A DNA stretch of 64,000 nucleotides from Ridgeia piscesae (Eukaryota; Annelida; Polychaeta; Sabellida; Siboglinidae). The DNA lies in the NCBI GenBank assembly GCA_025642075.2, contig JAODUO010000079.1:440501-504500 (forward strand). Reading direction: 5' to 3'. Position numbers and translations under genes: made by a program. Positions within the stretch are counted from its first letter, which is position 1. Each line of letters starts with the position of its first letter. Below are positions 39,771-55,648 of the stretch, piece by piece. The notes below the pieces were generated by a model. It saw nothing but the letters and a program-made list of their open reading frames with translations. It was not told where the DNA came from and made no database searches.

Positions 39771-40630
39771 GGTGTATGGGTGCTCTGCTGTGTGAGAGCT
39801 CTGGCAGACACAGTAGCCACCTTCTGCAGAGTGTCTAATGGGATTATGATGATCCTCCAGCTTCAAAGTGTGACTGCAGATGGAAGACGAGGCCAGCGGC
39901 TCATCACGTATCACACCGCGACTTAGCAGGCTTATAGGCACTGGAGACATGTTTACAGTACTGAGCATACAGAAAGATGTTTTGTCTTTCTTTCCCAGGA
40001 TCACATCACGTGTGGAACGGGGCAACATCACAAGGTTTATTGCACCCTCACAACGACACGTGATCATCATCAGTTCTCCCCTTACCGTGGCTCTACATCC
40101 CTGCCTATTGGACATCTCGCCATATTCATTTGTCTTTTTTGGCTCTTGCGACTGATTAAATGTAGTTACATTTTATGCCAACTGTAACACCCACTTGTGG
40201 TGTTGACGTCTGCGTCACTGACAATACGTTTTATAGGTGTAATCAGCTTTAGTGACTGTGGGGGACAAACATGCAATCACTGGGCCACTGCATCTCCCTG
40301 GTCAAATGGTGACGCCCGCACACAGATTGCTGTCGAAGCTAAATTAAAGATTAGTGCTAAATCAGTGTTGTCGCTTGTGACATGACCGACTTGTGTGTGC
40401 ATTATGGCTCCGACTGACCACGACTGACCACGTCCAAGCGTCTGACCTCGGCGGAAACCTCAACAAAGCTGGGCCATTTCGTCGGGATCAATAGACGGAA
40501 TGGGCCGATTAATGTATGTGCTGTTTCTGAGTGCTTCTTTATTGCTACTGGTTGTCAACATCACGGCTCATGTTTGCACCATTAATTCCTTATGTTGACC
40601 AGTCACTAGTCCAGCCAGTTATAGGTCTGG
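39771..40630. other. Unique intron sequence between arrays B and C
   Basis: About 860 bp of mixed-composition sequence with no convincing exon or repeat. A duplicated GACTGACCAC near 40416-40435 is the only local repeat noticed. Confidence 0.6.
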
Positions 40631-43600
40631 AGTGTCCACTACTCAGAACTGTCCACTATGTCGGACTGTCCACTAGGCCAGAATGTCCACTAGGCCAGAA
40701 TGTCCACTAATCCAGACTGTCCACTAGGCCAGACTGTCCACTAGGCCATAGACTGTCCACTAGGCCATAGACTGTCCACTAGGCCAGACTGTCCACTAGG
40801 CCATAGACTGTCCACTAGGCCAGACTGTCCACTAGGCCATAGACTGTCCACTAGGCCAGACTGTCCACTAGGCCATAGACTGTCCACTAGGCCAGACTGT
40901 CCACTAGGCCATAGACTGTCCACTAGGCCATAGACTGCCCACTAGGCCATAGACTGTCCACTAGGCCAGACTGTCCACTAGGCCATAGACTGTCCACTAG
41001 GCCAGACTGTCCACTAGGCCATAGACTGTCCACTAGGCCAGACTGTCCACTAGGCCATAGACTGTCCACTAGGCCAGACTGTCCACTAGGCCATAGACTG
41101 TCCACTAGGCCAGACTGTCCACTAGGCCATAGACTGTCCACTAGGCCATAGACTGTCCACTAGGCCATAGACTGTCCACTAGGCCTGACTCCACTAGGCC
41201 ATAGACTGTCCACTAGGCCATAGACTGTCCACTAGGCCATAGACTGTCCACTAGGCCAGACTCCACTAGGCCATAGACTGTCCACTAGGCCATAGACTGT
41301 CCACTAAGCCATAGACTGTCCACTAATCCAGACTGTCCACTAGGCCAGACTGTCCACTAGGCCATAGACTGTCCACTAGGCCATAGACTGTCCACTAGGC
41401 CAGACTGTCCACTAGGCCATAGACTGTCCACTAGGCCAGACTGTCCACTAGGCCATAGACTGTCCACTAGGCCAGACTGTCCACTAGGCCATAGACTGTC
41501 CACTAGGCCAGACTGTCCACTAGGCCATAGACTGTCCACTAGGCCATAGACTGTCCACTAGGCCATAGACTGCCCACTAGGCCATAGACTGTCCACTAGG
41601 CCAGACTGTCCACTAGGCCATAGACTGTCCACTAGGGCCATAGACTGTCCACTAGGCCATAGACTGTCCACTAGGCCAGACTGTCCACTAGGCCATAGAC
41701 TGTCCACTAGGCCAGACTGTCCACTAGGCCATAGACTGTCCACTAGGCCATAGACTGTCCACTAGGCCATAGACTGTCCACTAGGCCATAGACTGTCCAC
41801 TAGGCCATAGACTGTCCACTAGGCCAGACTCCACTAGGCCATAGACTGTCCACTAGGGCCATAGACTGTCCACTAGGCCATAGACTGTCCACTAGGCCAT
41901 AGACTGTCCACTAGGCCATAGACTGTCCACTAGGCCAGACTCCACTAGGCCATAGACTGTCCACTAGGCCATAGACTGTCCACTAGGGCCATAGACTGTC
42001 CACTAGGCCAAGACTGCCCACTAGGCCAGACTGTCCACTAGGCCATAGACTGTCCACTAGGCCAAGACTGTCCACTAGGCCATACTGTCCACTAGGCCAT
42101 AGACTGTCCACTAGGCCATAGACTGTCCACTAGGCCAGACTCCACTAGGCCATAGACTGTCCACTAGGCCAGACTCCACTAGGCCATAGACTGTCCACTA
42201 GGCCATAGACTGTCCACTAGGCCATGACTGTCCACTAGGCCAGACTGTCCACTAGGCCATAGACTGTCCACTAGGCCAGACTCCACTAGGCCATAGACTG
42301 TCCACTAGGCCATAGACTGTCCACTAGGCCATGACTGTCCACTAGGCCATGACTGTCCACTAGGCCATAGACTGTCCACTAGGCCAGACTCCACTAGGCC
42401 ATAGACTGTCCACTAGGCCATAGACTGTCCACTAGGCCAGACTCCACTAGGCCATAGACTGTCCACTAGGCCATAGACTGTCCACTAGGCCATAGACTGT
42501 CCACTAGGCCAGACTGTCCACTAGGCCATAGACTGTCCACTAGGCCAGACTGCCCACTAGGCCATAGACTGTCCACTAGGCCAGACTGTCCACTAGGCCA
42601 TAGACTGTCCACTAGGCCAGACTGTCCACTAGGCCATACTGTCCACTAGGCCAGACTGCCACTAGGCCAGACTGTCCACTAGGCCAGACTGTCCACTAGG
42701 CCATAGACTGTCCACTAGGCCAGACTGTCCACTAGGCCAAGACTGTCCACTAGGCCATGACTGTCCACTAGGCCAAGACGTCCACTAGGCCAGACTGTCC
42801 ACTAGGCCATAGACTGTCCACTAGGCCATAGACTGTCCACTAGGCCATAGACTGTCCACTAGGCCAGACTGTCCACTAGGCCAGACTCCACTAGGCCATA
42901 GACTGTCCACTAGGCCATAGACTGTCCACTAGGGCCATAGACTGTCCACTAGGCCAGACTGTCCACTAGGCCATAGACTGTCCACTAGGCCATAGACTGT
43001 CCACTAGGCCAGACTGTCCACTAGCCATAGACTGTCCACTAGGGCCATAGACTGTCCACTAGGCCATGACTGTCCACTAAGCCATAGACTGTCCACTAGG
43101 GCCATAGACTGTCCACTAGGGCCTAGATGTCCACTAGGCCAGACTGTCCACTAGGCCATAGACTGTCCACTAGGCCATAGACTGTCCACTAGGCCATAGA
43201 CTGTCCACTAGGCCATAGACTGTCCACTAGGCCTGAATGTCCACTAGGCCAGACTCCACTAGGCCATAGACTGTCCACTAGGCCATAGACTGTCCACTAG
43301 GGCCATAGACTGTCCACTAGGCCATAGACTGTCCACTAGGCCATAGACTGTCCACTAGGCCAGACTCCACTAGGCCATAGACTGTCCACTAGGGCCATAG
43401 ACTGTCCACTAAGCCATACTGCCCACTAAGCCATACTGTCCACTAGGCCATACTGTCCACTAGGCCAGACTCCACTAGGCCATAGACTGTCCACTAGGCC
43501 ATAGACTGTCCACTAGGCCAGACTCCACTAGGCCATAGACTGTCCACTAGGCCATAGACTGTCCACTAGGCCATAGACTGTCCACTAGGCCATAGACTGT

Positions 43601-43950
43601 CCACTAGGCCTGAATGTCCACTAGGCCAGACTCCACTAGGCCATAGACTGTCCACTAGGCCAGACTCCACTAGGCCATAGACTGTCCACTAGGCCATAGA
43701 CTGTCCACTAGGCCAGACTCCACTAGGCCATAGACTGTCCACTAGGCCATAGACTGTCCACTAAGGCCATAGACTGTCCACTAGGCCAGACTGTCCACTA
43801 GGCCATAGACTGTCCACTAGGCCAGACTGTCCACTAAGCCATACTGTCCACTAGGCCATACTGTCCACTAGGCCAGACTGTCCACTAGGCCAGACTGTCC
43901 ACTAGGCCATACTGCCCACTAGGCAGGAGACTCCAGACTGTCCAGTGTCC
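40631..43950. repeat. 17/19-bp minisatellite (array C)
   Basis: About 180 copies built from two unit lengths: CCACTAGGCCATAGACTGT (19 bp) and CCACTAGGCCAGACTGT (17 bp, missing TA). In 40741-41150 and 41357-41740 the two lengths alternate, giving a 36-bp higher-order unit; elsewhere 19-bp units dominate, with 15-bp GACTCCACTAGG forms and single-base insertions (CTAGGGCC). Because 36 is a multiple of three, the alternating blocks leave a minus-strand frame open with a 12-residue peptide repeat; this is periodicity, not a gene. Both edges are degenerate. Confidence 0.97.
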
Positions 43951-46900
43951 ACTTGTCCAAGCCCAGTGTTATTATACTTTCTCTGAGTCTGTATTAGTGT
44001 GGTCACTCAACAAGGTGACAGAGGATACAGTTCCATTTATCTAGGAGAATAAAACTAGTGCTAAAACTAGTGCTAAACAATCAGAAGTCACAACTAACTT
44101 GACACTGACAGGCAGGCAGCGTGTTGTGTGGTGCAGATGATGGTGTTTACAAATGGCTACATGTGGTTTGTTCACTTGCCCAAACGGCCGCATAATAAAT
44201 TGTTATTTTTAGTGATTGTTGTTAAAGAGATGTTGATGGATGGATGACATCCGGTGGGAGAGGTTTTTGTCTGACGTTTCTCCGCCTTGCTTGTGCGTTA
44301 CACATGTGTGTAGTGCCTACACGTGTGCACTTGCATGTACACACTTAGATGTGTGCACTCGACGTGTGCACTCACACGCAGGACAGAAGTGCACAGTGTT
44401 TCCCTGCTCCATGAGGAGGCCACCTCGATGTTTTTCTAAGACATCTTGCCCAAAATATGCCAGAATTGCCACTTCACGGTTATTTCTTGCTGTAAACATG
44501 TTTACATGATGCTAGTTTGTAGCTATGCATGTTTCCTCTCTATATCCCAGGGAATAGGTTAAAACACCCTTCAGAATGCACCAGTTTGAAGGTAGTTTTT
44601 AATAATAGTTCTGGATCGACGTAGTGTCAGATCACACCTTCAGTGTTCACTCAGCCCAACCTCCCATCTCCCTTCATTTGACTCGGGGAAACACTGATAT
44701 TCTAGGATCACTGACTGTGTTGATCACGGGGGTCTCACAGACGATGACATGGCCGGCCGTGTGGAGTCTCAGGTTGTTTGGACAGACAAGTCACAAGTAG
44801 ACCTCATTACAGTATTGGACAGGGTCTTTGAAACGTGAACCAACTTATCCTCTTCCTCATTTTTGGAGTGCTCATTAACATACATTAACATAGCCCAGTG
44901 TGTATACGTAATGACGGCTCTGGTGGCTGCGGGATTAAACACGGGTCAGAGGTAGTGTCGGTGCAGTGTTATAGAACTCTGATAAATGTAAGGTTCTATG
45001 AACATGGTGATAATTATAATCACAGTGGACCAAGGGGCCTGAGATAACATTGACAGAGTGACGGTCTCTGTGCACCTGGTTAGGGAGTCATAATTCACAA
45101 CATTCTTTTTATCATGACTATCCCTAAATCACTTCATTATCAGTCATGTTTTCAGGCATTTTAATTCAGTTGCCTGTTGTGTCCACTGACTAGACTCTCA
45201 AGAAACCATTAAACTAATAATTTTGATGACAAATTAATGATATATCACCAACTTCCGCAATTTAAATGATCAGATCTATAGTGAGACAAAACGCTACTGA
45301 AAAGAAATTGGTCTACAATAAAAAAAACAGATTGCCATTGCGGTTTTGGAGTTAGGGGGGAGAGGGCAGGTTTACAGGGTGATGAATGTGTTATTGTGTA
45401 GCTCCAGGAATCGGCAACATTAGAGATACTCGCAATGGCTTAATGGTGATGCCATATGGTCTTTATAGCGGGACAAACAAGCAGACAGCACGGACCTGTC
45501 ATAAACCTGTTATCTTCCTGTACGCTGGCGAACGTCTACCTTGGTATATGGGAGTTTAATAAGCCTCAAAGGGGAGAGACGACATATGTGTGGTATAAAA
45601 GTGTTGGTTAGTTGATAGGAATGGTTGCCGCTGGGGAAAGGGGAGAGCGGGCAGAATGGTACAAGACTCTGCTACTTAGTGTGGTCAAATCACCAGAACT
45701 GAACCTATGAGTGGTAGTAGGATCTCATTCCTGTCGGCAGTGCACTGTGTGGGATGCGATAGGAGAAAGGGGTTCACTTCTGGTGGTTGTGGGATGTGGC
45801 TGAGCTACTGCTGTCCAAATAAATAAAACTGTTTTGTTTGTAATTTTTTAAAGACTTTTACTTACAACATTTCAACCAATCAGCTATGAGTCTTTGTAAT
45901 GTACTGATGTCACAAAATATGCTTCAAAGTAAATAAATTTAAATAACCAAATCTTGGAGCCATGAACAATATAGTCCATGTCTGCTTTTTGGCAGTTTTA
46001 TGAAAAGTTATCCCAGTTTTCACATCAGATACATTATGACAGACAAATCTGGATACAGCATACTGAGGCTGTCACACAACCATGTGACATTACTGATGCA
46101 CAGTGATAATGATGACAGACAGATTAGATGTAGAGAAAACATTTTATAACAGACTTGGGTGTCAGGTCATTAGACGGGGCACAGACTCACATAGGGTAAA
46201 TGGGGCAAATAACTCAGCTGTATGAAATGAGGAATTAATGACGTGTTGCTACAGGTGCTTGTGCTGTATCACGGTGCTTAATTAGCAACCTGAATGGAAC
46301 ACTTTATCAATGCCTTGAGTGGCATTAGTTTTGCCCCAGGTGAACTAGAGGCGCGAGCCCCCCTTGGCGTAAAGCATTCACAGCAAGTGGTCAGTGGTAA
46401 TGACCAGTGGTCTGTAAGTAGTGGTCAAGGCTGGAACGAGATTGTCACAAGAGCTGTGACATGGCCAACAGCAAATTGGCATGTTCCATGTCTTAGGACA
46501 AAGCTTAATCCTAAACCGAGCTCCCGGTCTCAGAATGGTGACATTTCTGACAGTGTGTACTTTGTCATTTGTGTTAAATAATAACAAAGACAACACCGCT
46601 GTGGAGAGTTGTAAGATAATCACACTGGGTTAATGAGTTGGTTCTCAAAGGGCTGTGAACAGCATCAAACTGTCTTATGCAATAGTTTGCAGGTACCTGC
46701 CTTGACTTGATGTTGGCTTGTAGAAGTTCTTATCTTGGTAACTACCTAGATTGATCAATCCAGGCATTGTCATGTCTGCCACAGGTAATCACTAGGTTTC
46801 GTCTGTCCCATGTATAGTGCTGTTCAGTCAGGACACGAGTCATGTATTCCACGTGGTGTCAGTTACACGTGTACACATACACATGTACATGTACACATAA

Positions 46901-49407
46901 TACATAGCAATCAAGACAATATATTATTCTGTATTGGTTTAGAGCTTGGCTTGTTAAAACATTTTACAAGTAGATATTTGGGCCAAAAACATGCATTCAA
47001 AATTATAGACCGGATCAGATCTTTTGAATTTACACAATGTTGGATGAGATCTACATGTTGTGTTCAGACAGTGACCGTAAATCAGTGTGCTCAACTGATA
47101 GATACCTTGATTGCACATACAGCTTGGTTATTTCTCAGCCACTAAGGGATGCATTTCACATTTCATCGTGATAAAATGTATACCTAGAAGTAGAAGCTCA
47201 TGAATTCGTATTACAGATTTATACTCATTTGACCGGTTTGTTGATATCTATATCGCAGTTTAACACAAACAGGGTATTTAAGTTAAACATAACAAGAATG
47301 TGCCATTGAGATTGATGGGGGGGAGGCAGGTCTGGCCATCAGTCATTCATCATTGGACATATGACAATGCCTGTGGCTGCTTGGTGACAGGCACCATTAG
47401 TGACTGATGTACTGTGACAGGGCACACACACACCAGAACCTACCCGCACTCAAAACACACAGGTGAATGCAAACAGCTGTCAAAATAAAACCATGCATTT
47501 TTTAAGATGTCGTTAATGTGGTTATTTTAGTCGCGTGTGCAAATGAAATGTTGCGCTGTAAAGGTTACATAAATTTATACAGTACATAGATGGTAATGGT
47601 AGATCGTTTCTCATCTGCAGTTAGTGGGGGTGTGTGTGTGTTTGTGCATGTGTGTAGGGTGGAAGTTACCTGTGTAGTTCACGTGATGACGAGGTGAACA
47701 TAACGTGGAGTTGTGGCGTGATTCCCCAATCGCACCATCACTGACCCAACAAAGCGTTGCTGTTTGTGCTTATATAAAAGCTATCGGGGGTTGTTTTTTG
47801 CAAATGTCAATGGCAGTGCACCGATGCTATCAGGAAGGGTTAGGGCCCCGTTAGTTCCCGCCGCTGTCGGGGTGGTTTGTCAAACACGACATCGCACCAC
47901 ATGATGTCACTGAGACAAGGATTGGGTTGTTGACCTGGGGTCAGTATCGTCAGTGCAGGGCAGGGTAGGGTGAACTATGTCTTACTCCCAGTCGCTGCCC
48001 TGGGTGACGTGATAACGTACCTGTGTCGGTGTCTGCCCCGGGCAGGTGATAAAGTGATAAGAAGTCTGGGTGAAATACCTGGAACCTGATGGCATCTACC
48101 AGGCCAGGTGAACAATACGTCGGTGGGTGACGTGTCGACACACTGACATAGTGACATTGACACAGTGACACAATGACACAGTGGCCCACTGGCACGAATG
48201 ACACAGTGCCCCACTGACATGGACAGTCAGTCACTGGTCAGTTCGTGACTAGGGTAGTTGGTGCGCACCGACTGATTGTAAAGACTAGCTGATTGTTTGC
48301 ATTGTGCACCAAGGCACAACATTGATGAAGGCTTATGCAACTTGTCAATTTGTCCAACTTCTGTTCATTCAGTGTTAATAAAGACTTTAACAAATCTGTT
48401 GTTGTTCCCCTCTTGGCGTCCCTGTCATCAGGGCTGAGGTTGTCTTTGCCCTTTCTTTCCTCATTGTTCTCACTGTGTTCTCTATCAACCGTCTCCTTCT
48501 GTCTGTTGCCGTTGGTCTTCATTCTCCTCCCACTCTTTCACATGTCTTATCACAGTCCCCCCCCCATCACATTCACCTTCTCTCTCACCTCCTTTTTCCA
48601 TCCACTTTCTGTGCATCTGATCTCTGCCAATTTTTCATCTCCTACTTTAGACATGACAAGGCCATTTCAACCTCCCAGTACACGTCAACCTCCCCAACCT
48701 CCACTCTCAGTCCGTCCTGTCTTCTCTGATCCACTCGCTTCACTCCCACCATTCTTCTTATAGCCAGTTGTTTTTTTGAAAATCTATCTGCCATGTAAAC
48801 TGTGCGGCTTTAAAAAAGAACAGTCTTGGGGTATGACGATTGTGATGTTATCATTTGTAGTGTCACATTGCTCTAGTCACCTGGCACTATCACAATGACT
48901 ACTTGTATAGTGTCATATGTATGGACATCATTCAGAAGATTGCACATTATTAATAGCGGACACTCTATCATTATGAGATAGTTATAGTTGTGTTATTTCT
49001 AAAGACATATGCCCTTTCAGTGAAATAATTAATAATTTTTTCCCCCGATGTGAAACAGCTGGTAATGAGAAAATGTCAGCATGAATGGATGGTGACATTT
49101 AACATGATATTGCACTGTCAATTCTTAAATTAAAAATGGATCCATGGCAGGCACACATTGGGTGCAACGTCCTGTGGTCATATTAGAAAGGGCAGCAAAA
49201 TATCTGTGTGTGTGTGGGGGTTTATGCCTGTACATCTAAATATACTACACTGGTGTGCATAAACACACAATTACGTATAGATAATGTGCACATAAAATGC
49301 TGGCAGAGAGTCATGTGACATGACATGTTGGTAAGAATGATTGGAATGGAAGAAAAAGGTTGCAGAAGTATAAATATAATGTTAAGTGTGTATGTTTTGT
49401 GTTGTAG
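43951..49407 (+). other. ERR intron, distal part before coding exon 2: no exon recognised
   Basis: About 5.5 kb of AT-rich intron. It contains acgtg- and GATA-type motifs around 47680-48060, a degenerate GACACAGT-type short repeat (about 48140-48220) and a pyrimidine-rich stretch near 48460-48770. No coding exon was found. It ends in the acceptor TATGTTTTGTGTTGTAG at 49407. Confidence 0.65.
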
Positions 49408-49524
49408 GTAACATTGAGTACACATGTCCGGCGAATGGCAACTGTGAAATAACAAAACGCCGGAGAAAGGCTTGTCAAGCCTGCCGCTTCCAGAAATGTC
49501 TACGAATGGGGATGTTAAAAGAGG
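49408..49524 (+). CDS. ERR: ERR coding exon 2: second zinc finger
   Basis: 117 bp, phase 1 at both ends. It completes Gly123 and encodes residues 124-161 plus the first base of codon 162. Finger II uses Cys129, Cys135, Cys145 and Cys148 (spacing C-x5-C-x9-C-x2-C). The D-box lies in PANGN (130-134), and KRRRK (139-143) is the usual nuclear-receptor basic cluster and likely part of the nuclear localisation signal. [16 protein letters not shown] at the end is strongly ERR/ER-like. The acceptor has a T-rich tract ending GTTGTAG; the donor is GAGG/GTGAGT at 49525. An exon carrying just the second finger between phase-1 introns is the usual arrangement for this receptor group. Confidence 0.97.
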
Positions 49525-49810
49525 GTGAGTTGTAGGACTTTACTCGCAACTGTCCTGCTCTCTATGACTCTGAGTGAACAGTGAAGTCATGTTTTAAACA
49601 TATAAATATCTCATGTTACACAGACATATTGCAGTGTCATACAGCATCATATTAGAATGATAGTAATAACTATCTTAGATATGGTAATGAATCCAAATAA
49701 TAGCTGTTTGGCGCTATAGATTCATTATTACAAAATGAAAACCCTGTATCAAGACAAAATTGTCTTAATATAAATCCCGAACTCAGTGCTCCATCTAAAC
49801 CAGAACCAGG
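49525..49810 (+). other. Unique 5' part of the intron between coding exons 2 and 3
   Basis: 286 bp of AT-rich non-repetitive intron following a consensus donor; it is the only unique sequence in this intron. Confidence 0.8.
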
Positions 49811-52188
49811 CAGTTTACAGTGTTAAGTTGGTGTGTTGACAGTCATGTGACTTGACCAGGTGTGTACAGTGTTAAGTTGGTGTTGACAGTCATGTGACTC
49901 AACCGGGTGTGTAGAACATAAACATTGGTGTGTTGACAGTTGTGTGACTTGACTGGGTGTGTAAAGTGTTAAGTTGGTGTGTTGACAGTCAAGTGACTTG
50001 ACCGGGTGTGTACAGTGTTAAGTTGGTGTGTTGACAGTCATGTGACTTGACCAAGTGTGTACAGTGTTAAGTTGGTGTGTTGACAGTCATGTGACTTGAC
50101 CAAGTGTGTACAGTGTTAAGTTGGTGTGTTGACAGTCATGTGACTTGACCAGGTGTGTACAGTGTTAAGTTGGTGTGTTGACAGTCATGTGATTTGACCA
50201 AGTGTGTACAGTGTTAAGTTGGTGTGTTGACAGTCATGTGCCCTGACCAGGTGTGTACAGTGTTAAGTTGGTGTGTTGACAGTCATGTGATTTGACCAAG
50301 TGTGTACAGTGTTAAGTTGGTGTGTTGACAGTCATGTGCCCTGACCAGGTGTGTACAGTGTTAAGTTGGTGTGTTGACAGTCATGTGCCTGACCAAGGTG
50401 TGTACAGTGTTAAGTTGGTGTGTTGACAGTCATGTGACTTGACCAGGTGTGTACAGTGTTAAGTTGGTGTGTTGACAGTCATGTGACTTGACCAGGTGTG
50501 TACAGTGTTAAGTTGGTGTGTTGACAGTCATGTGATTTGACCAAGTGTGTACAGTGTTAAGTTGGTGTGTTGACAGTCATGTGCCCTGACAAGGTGTGTA
50601 CAGTGTTAAGTTGGTGTGTTGACAGTCATGTGCCCTGACCAGGTGTGTACAGTGTTAAGTTGGTGTGTTGACAGTCATGTGACTTGACCAGGTGTGTACA
50701 GTGTTAAGTTGGTGTGTTGACAGTCATGTGACTTGACCAGGTGTGTACAGTGTTAAGTTGGTGTGTTGACAGTCATGTGACTTGACCAGGTGTGTACAGT
50801 GTTAAGTTGGTGTGTTGACAGTCATGTGCCCTGACCAGGTGTGTACAGTGTTAAGTTGGTGTGTTCACAGTCGTGCCCTGACAAGGTGTGTACAGTGTTA
50901 AGTTGGTGTGTTGACAGTCATGTGACTTGACCAGGTGTGTACAGTGTTAAGTTGGTGTGTTGACAGTCATGTGATTTGACCAAGTGTGTACAGTGTTAAG
51001 TTGGTGTGTTGACAGTCATGTGCCCTGACCAGGTGTGTACAGTGTTAAGTTGGTGTGTTGACAGTCATGTGATTTGACCAAGTGTGTACAGTGTTAAGTT
51101 GGTGTGTTGACAGTCATGTGCCCTGACCAGGTGTGTACAGTGTTAAGTTGGTGTGTTGACAGTCATGTGCCCTGACAAGGTGTGTACAGTGTTAAGTTGG
51201 TGTGTTGACAGTCATGTGACTTGACCAGGTGTGTACAGTGTTAAGTTGGTGTGTTGACAGTCATGTGACTTGACCAGGTGTGTACAGTGTTAAGTTGGTG
51301 TGTTGACAGTCATGTGACTTGACCAGTGTGTACAGTGTTAAGTTGGTGTGTTGACAGTCATGTGCCCTGACAAGGTGTGTACAGTGTTAAGTTGGTGTGT
51401 TGACAGTCATGTGACTTGACCAGGTGTGTACAGTGTTAAGTTGGTGTGTTGACAGTCATGTGACTTGACCAGGTGTGTACAGTGTTAAGTTGGTGTGTTG
51501 ACAGTCATGTGACTTGACCAGGTGTGTACAGTGTTAAGTTGGTGTGTTGACAGTCATGTGATTTGACCAAGTGTGTACAGTGTTAAGTTGGTGTGTTGAC
51601 AGTCATGTGCCCTGACCAGGTGTGTACAGTGTTAAGTTGGTGTGTTCACAGTCGTGCCCTGACAAGGTGTGTACAGTGTTAAGTTGGTGTGTTGACAGTC
51701 ATGTGACTTGACCAGGTGTGTACAGTGTTAAGTTGGTGTGTTGACAGTCATGTGACTTGACCAGGTGTGTACAGTGTTAAGTTGGTGTGTTGACAGTCAT
51801 GTGATTTGACCAAGTGTGTACAGTGTTAAGTTGTTGTGTTGACAGTCATGTGCCCTGACCAGGTGTGTACAGTGTTAAGTTGGTGTGTTGACAGTCATGT
51901 GCCCTGACAAGGTGTGTACAGTGTTAAGTTGGTGTGTTGACAGTCATGTGCCCTGACCAAGTGTGTACAGTGTTAAGTTGGTGTGTTGACAGTCATGTGA
52001 CTTGACCAGGTGTGTACAGGGTTAAGTTGGTGTGTTGACAGTCATGTCACTTGACCAGGTGTGTACAGTGTTAAGTTGGTGTATTGACAGTCATGTCACT
52101 TGACCAGGTGTGTACAGTGTTAAGTTGGTGTGTTGACAGTCATGTGACTTGACCAGGTGTGTACAGTGTTAAGTTGGTGTGTCACCAG
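49811..52188 (+). repeat. 49-bp minisatellite (array D) filling the intron up to the splice acceptor
   Basis: About 48 copies of a 49-bp unit; pieces are GTGTGTACAGTGTTAAGTTG, GTGTGTTGACAGTCATGTG and a variable end ACTTGACCAG, ATTTGACCAA, CCCTGACCAG or CCCTGACAAG. The first three copies are diverged; the rest are nearly identical. The last copy lacks about 18 bases and ends in GTGTGTCACCAG, which is the acceptor of the next ERR exon. The array is about 89% of the 2,664-bp intron. Units ending CCAG/GTGTG reproduce the bases on both sides of the true splice junction, so the array may have grown from it. Confidence 0.96.
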
Positions 52189-52320
52189 GTGTGCGACTGG
52201 ACCGGGTGCGGGGCGGGCGACAGAAGTACAAGCGCAGCCCTGAGCCGATCCCACTCAACGTCAGCGTGAAGCGCGTCTGCAACGACAACAACAACGCGAC
52301 CGTGCCCGCACACATACAAA
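52189..52320 (+). CDS. ERR: ERR coding exon 3: C-terminal extension of the DNA-binding domain and hinge
   Basis: 132 bp. It completes Gly162, encodes residues 163-205 and leaves one base of codon 206. VRLDRVRGGRQKYKR (163-177) is the ERR C-terminal extension that reads the bases 5' of the AGGTCA core; the GGRQKYKR form is diagnostic of ERR. The following residues SPEPIPLNVSVKR and an Asn-rich stretch are hinge. The acceptor is CACCAG/GTGTGCG at 52188, supplied by the end of array D; the donor is CAAA/GTAGGT at 52321. The junction is fixed by frame and homology. An alternative donor at 52325 is weaker. The ligand-binding domain that should follow is not in the window. Confidence 0.93.

Positions 52321-55648
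<3,328 letters not shown>

Noticed and set aside
38615..39838. 407-codon Trp/Leu/Val/Ala/Gly-rich open frame
   Set aside because: The 10-bp unit has no stop in any plus-strand frame, so all three frames are open; the peptide just mirrors the repeat.
40741..41743. Minus-strand frames with a 12-residue repeated peptide
   Set aside because: They appear only where 17- and 19-bp units alternate to a multiple of three; no start context or splice signals.
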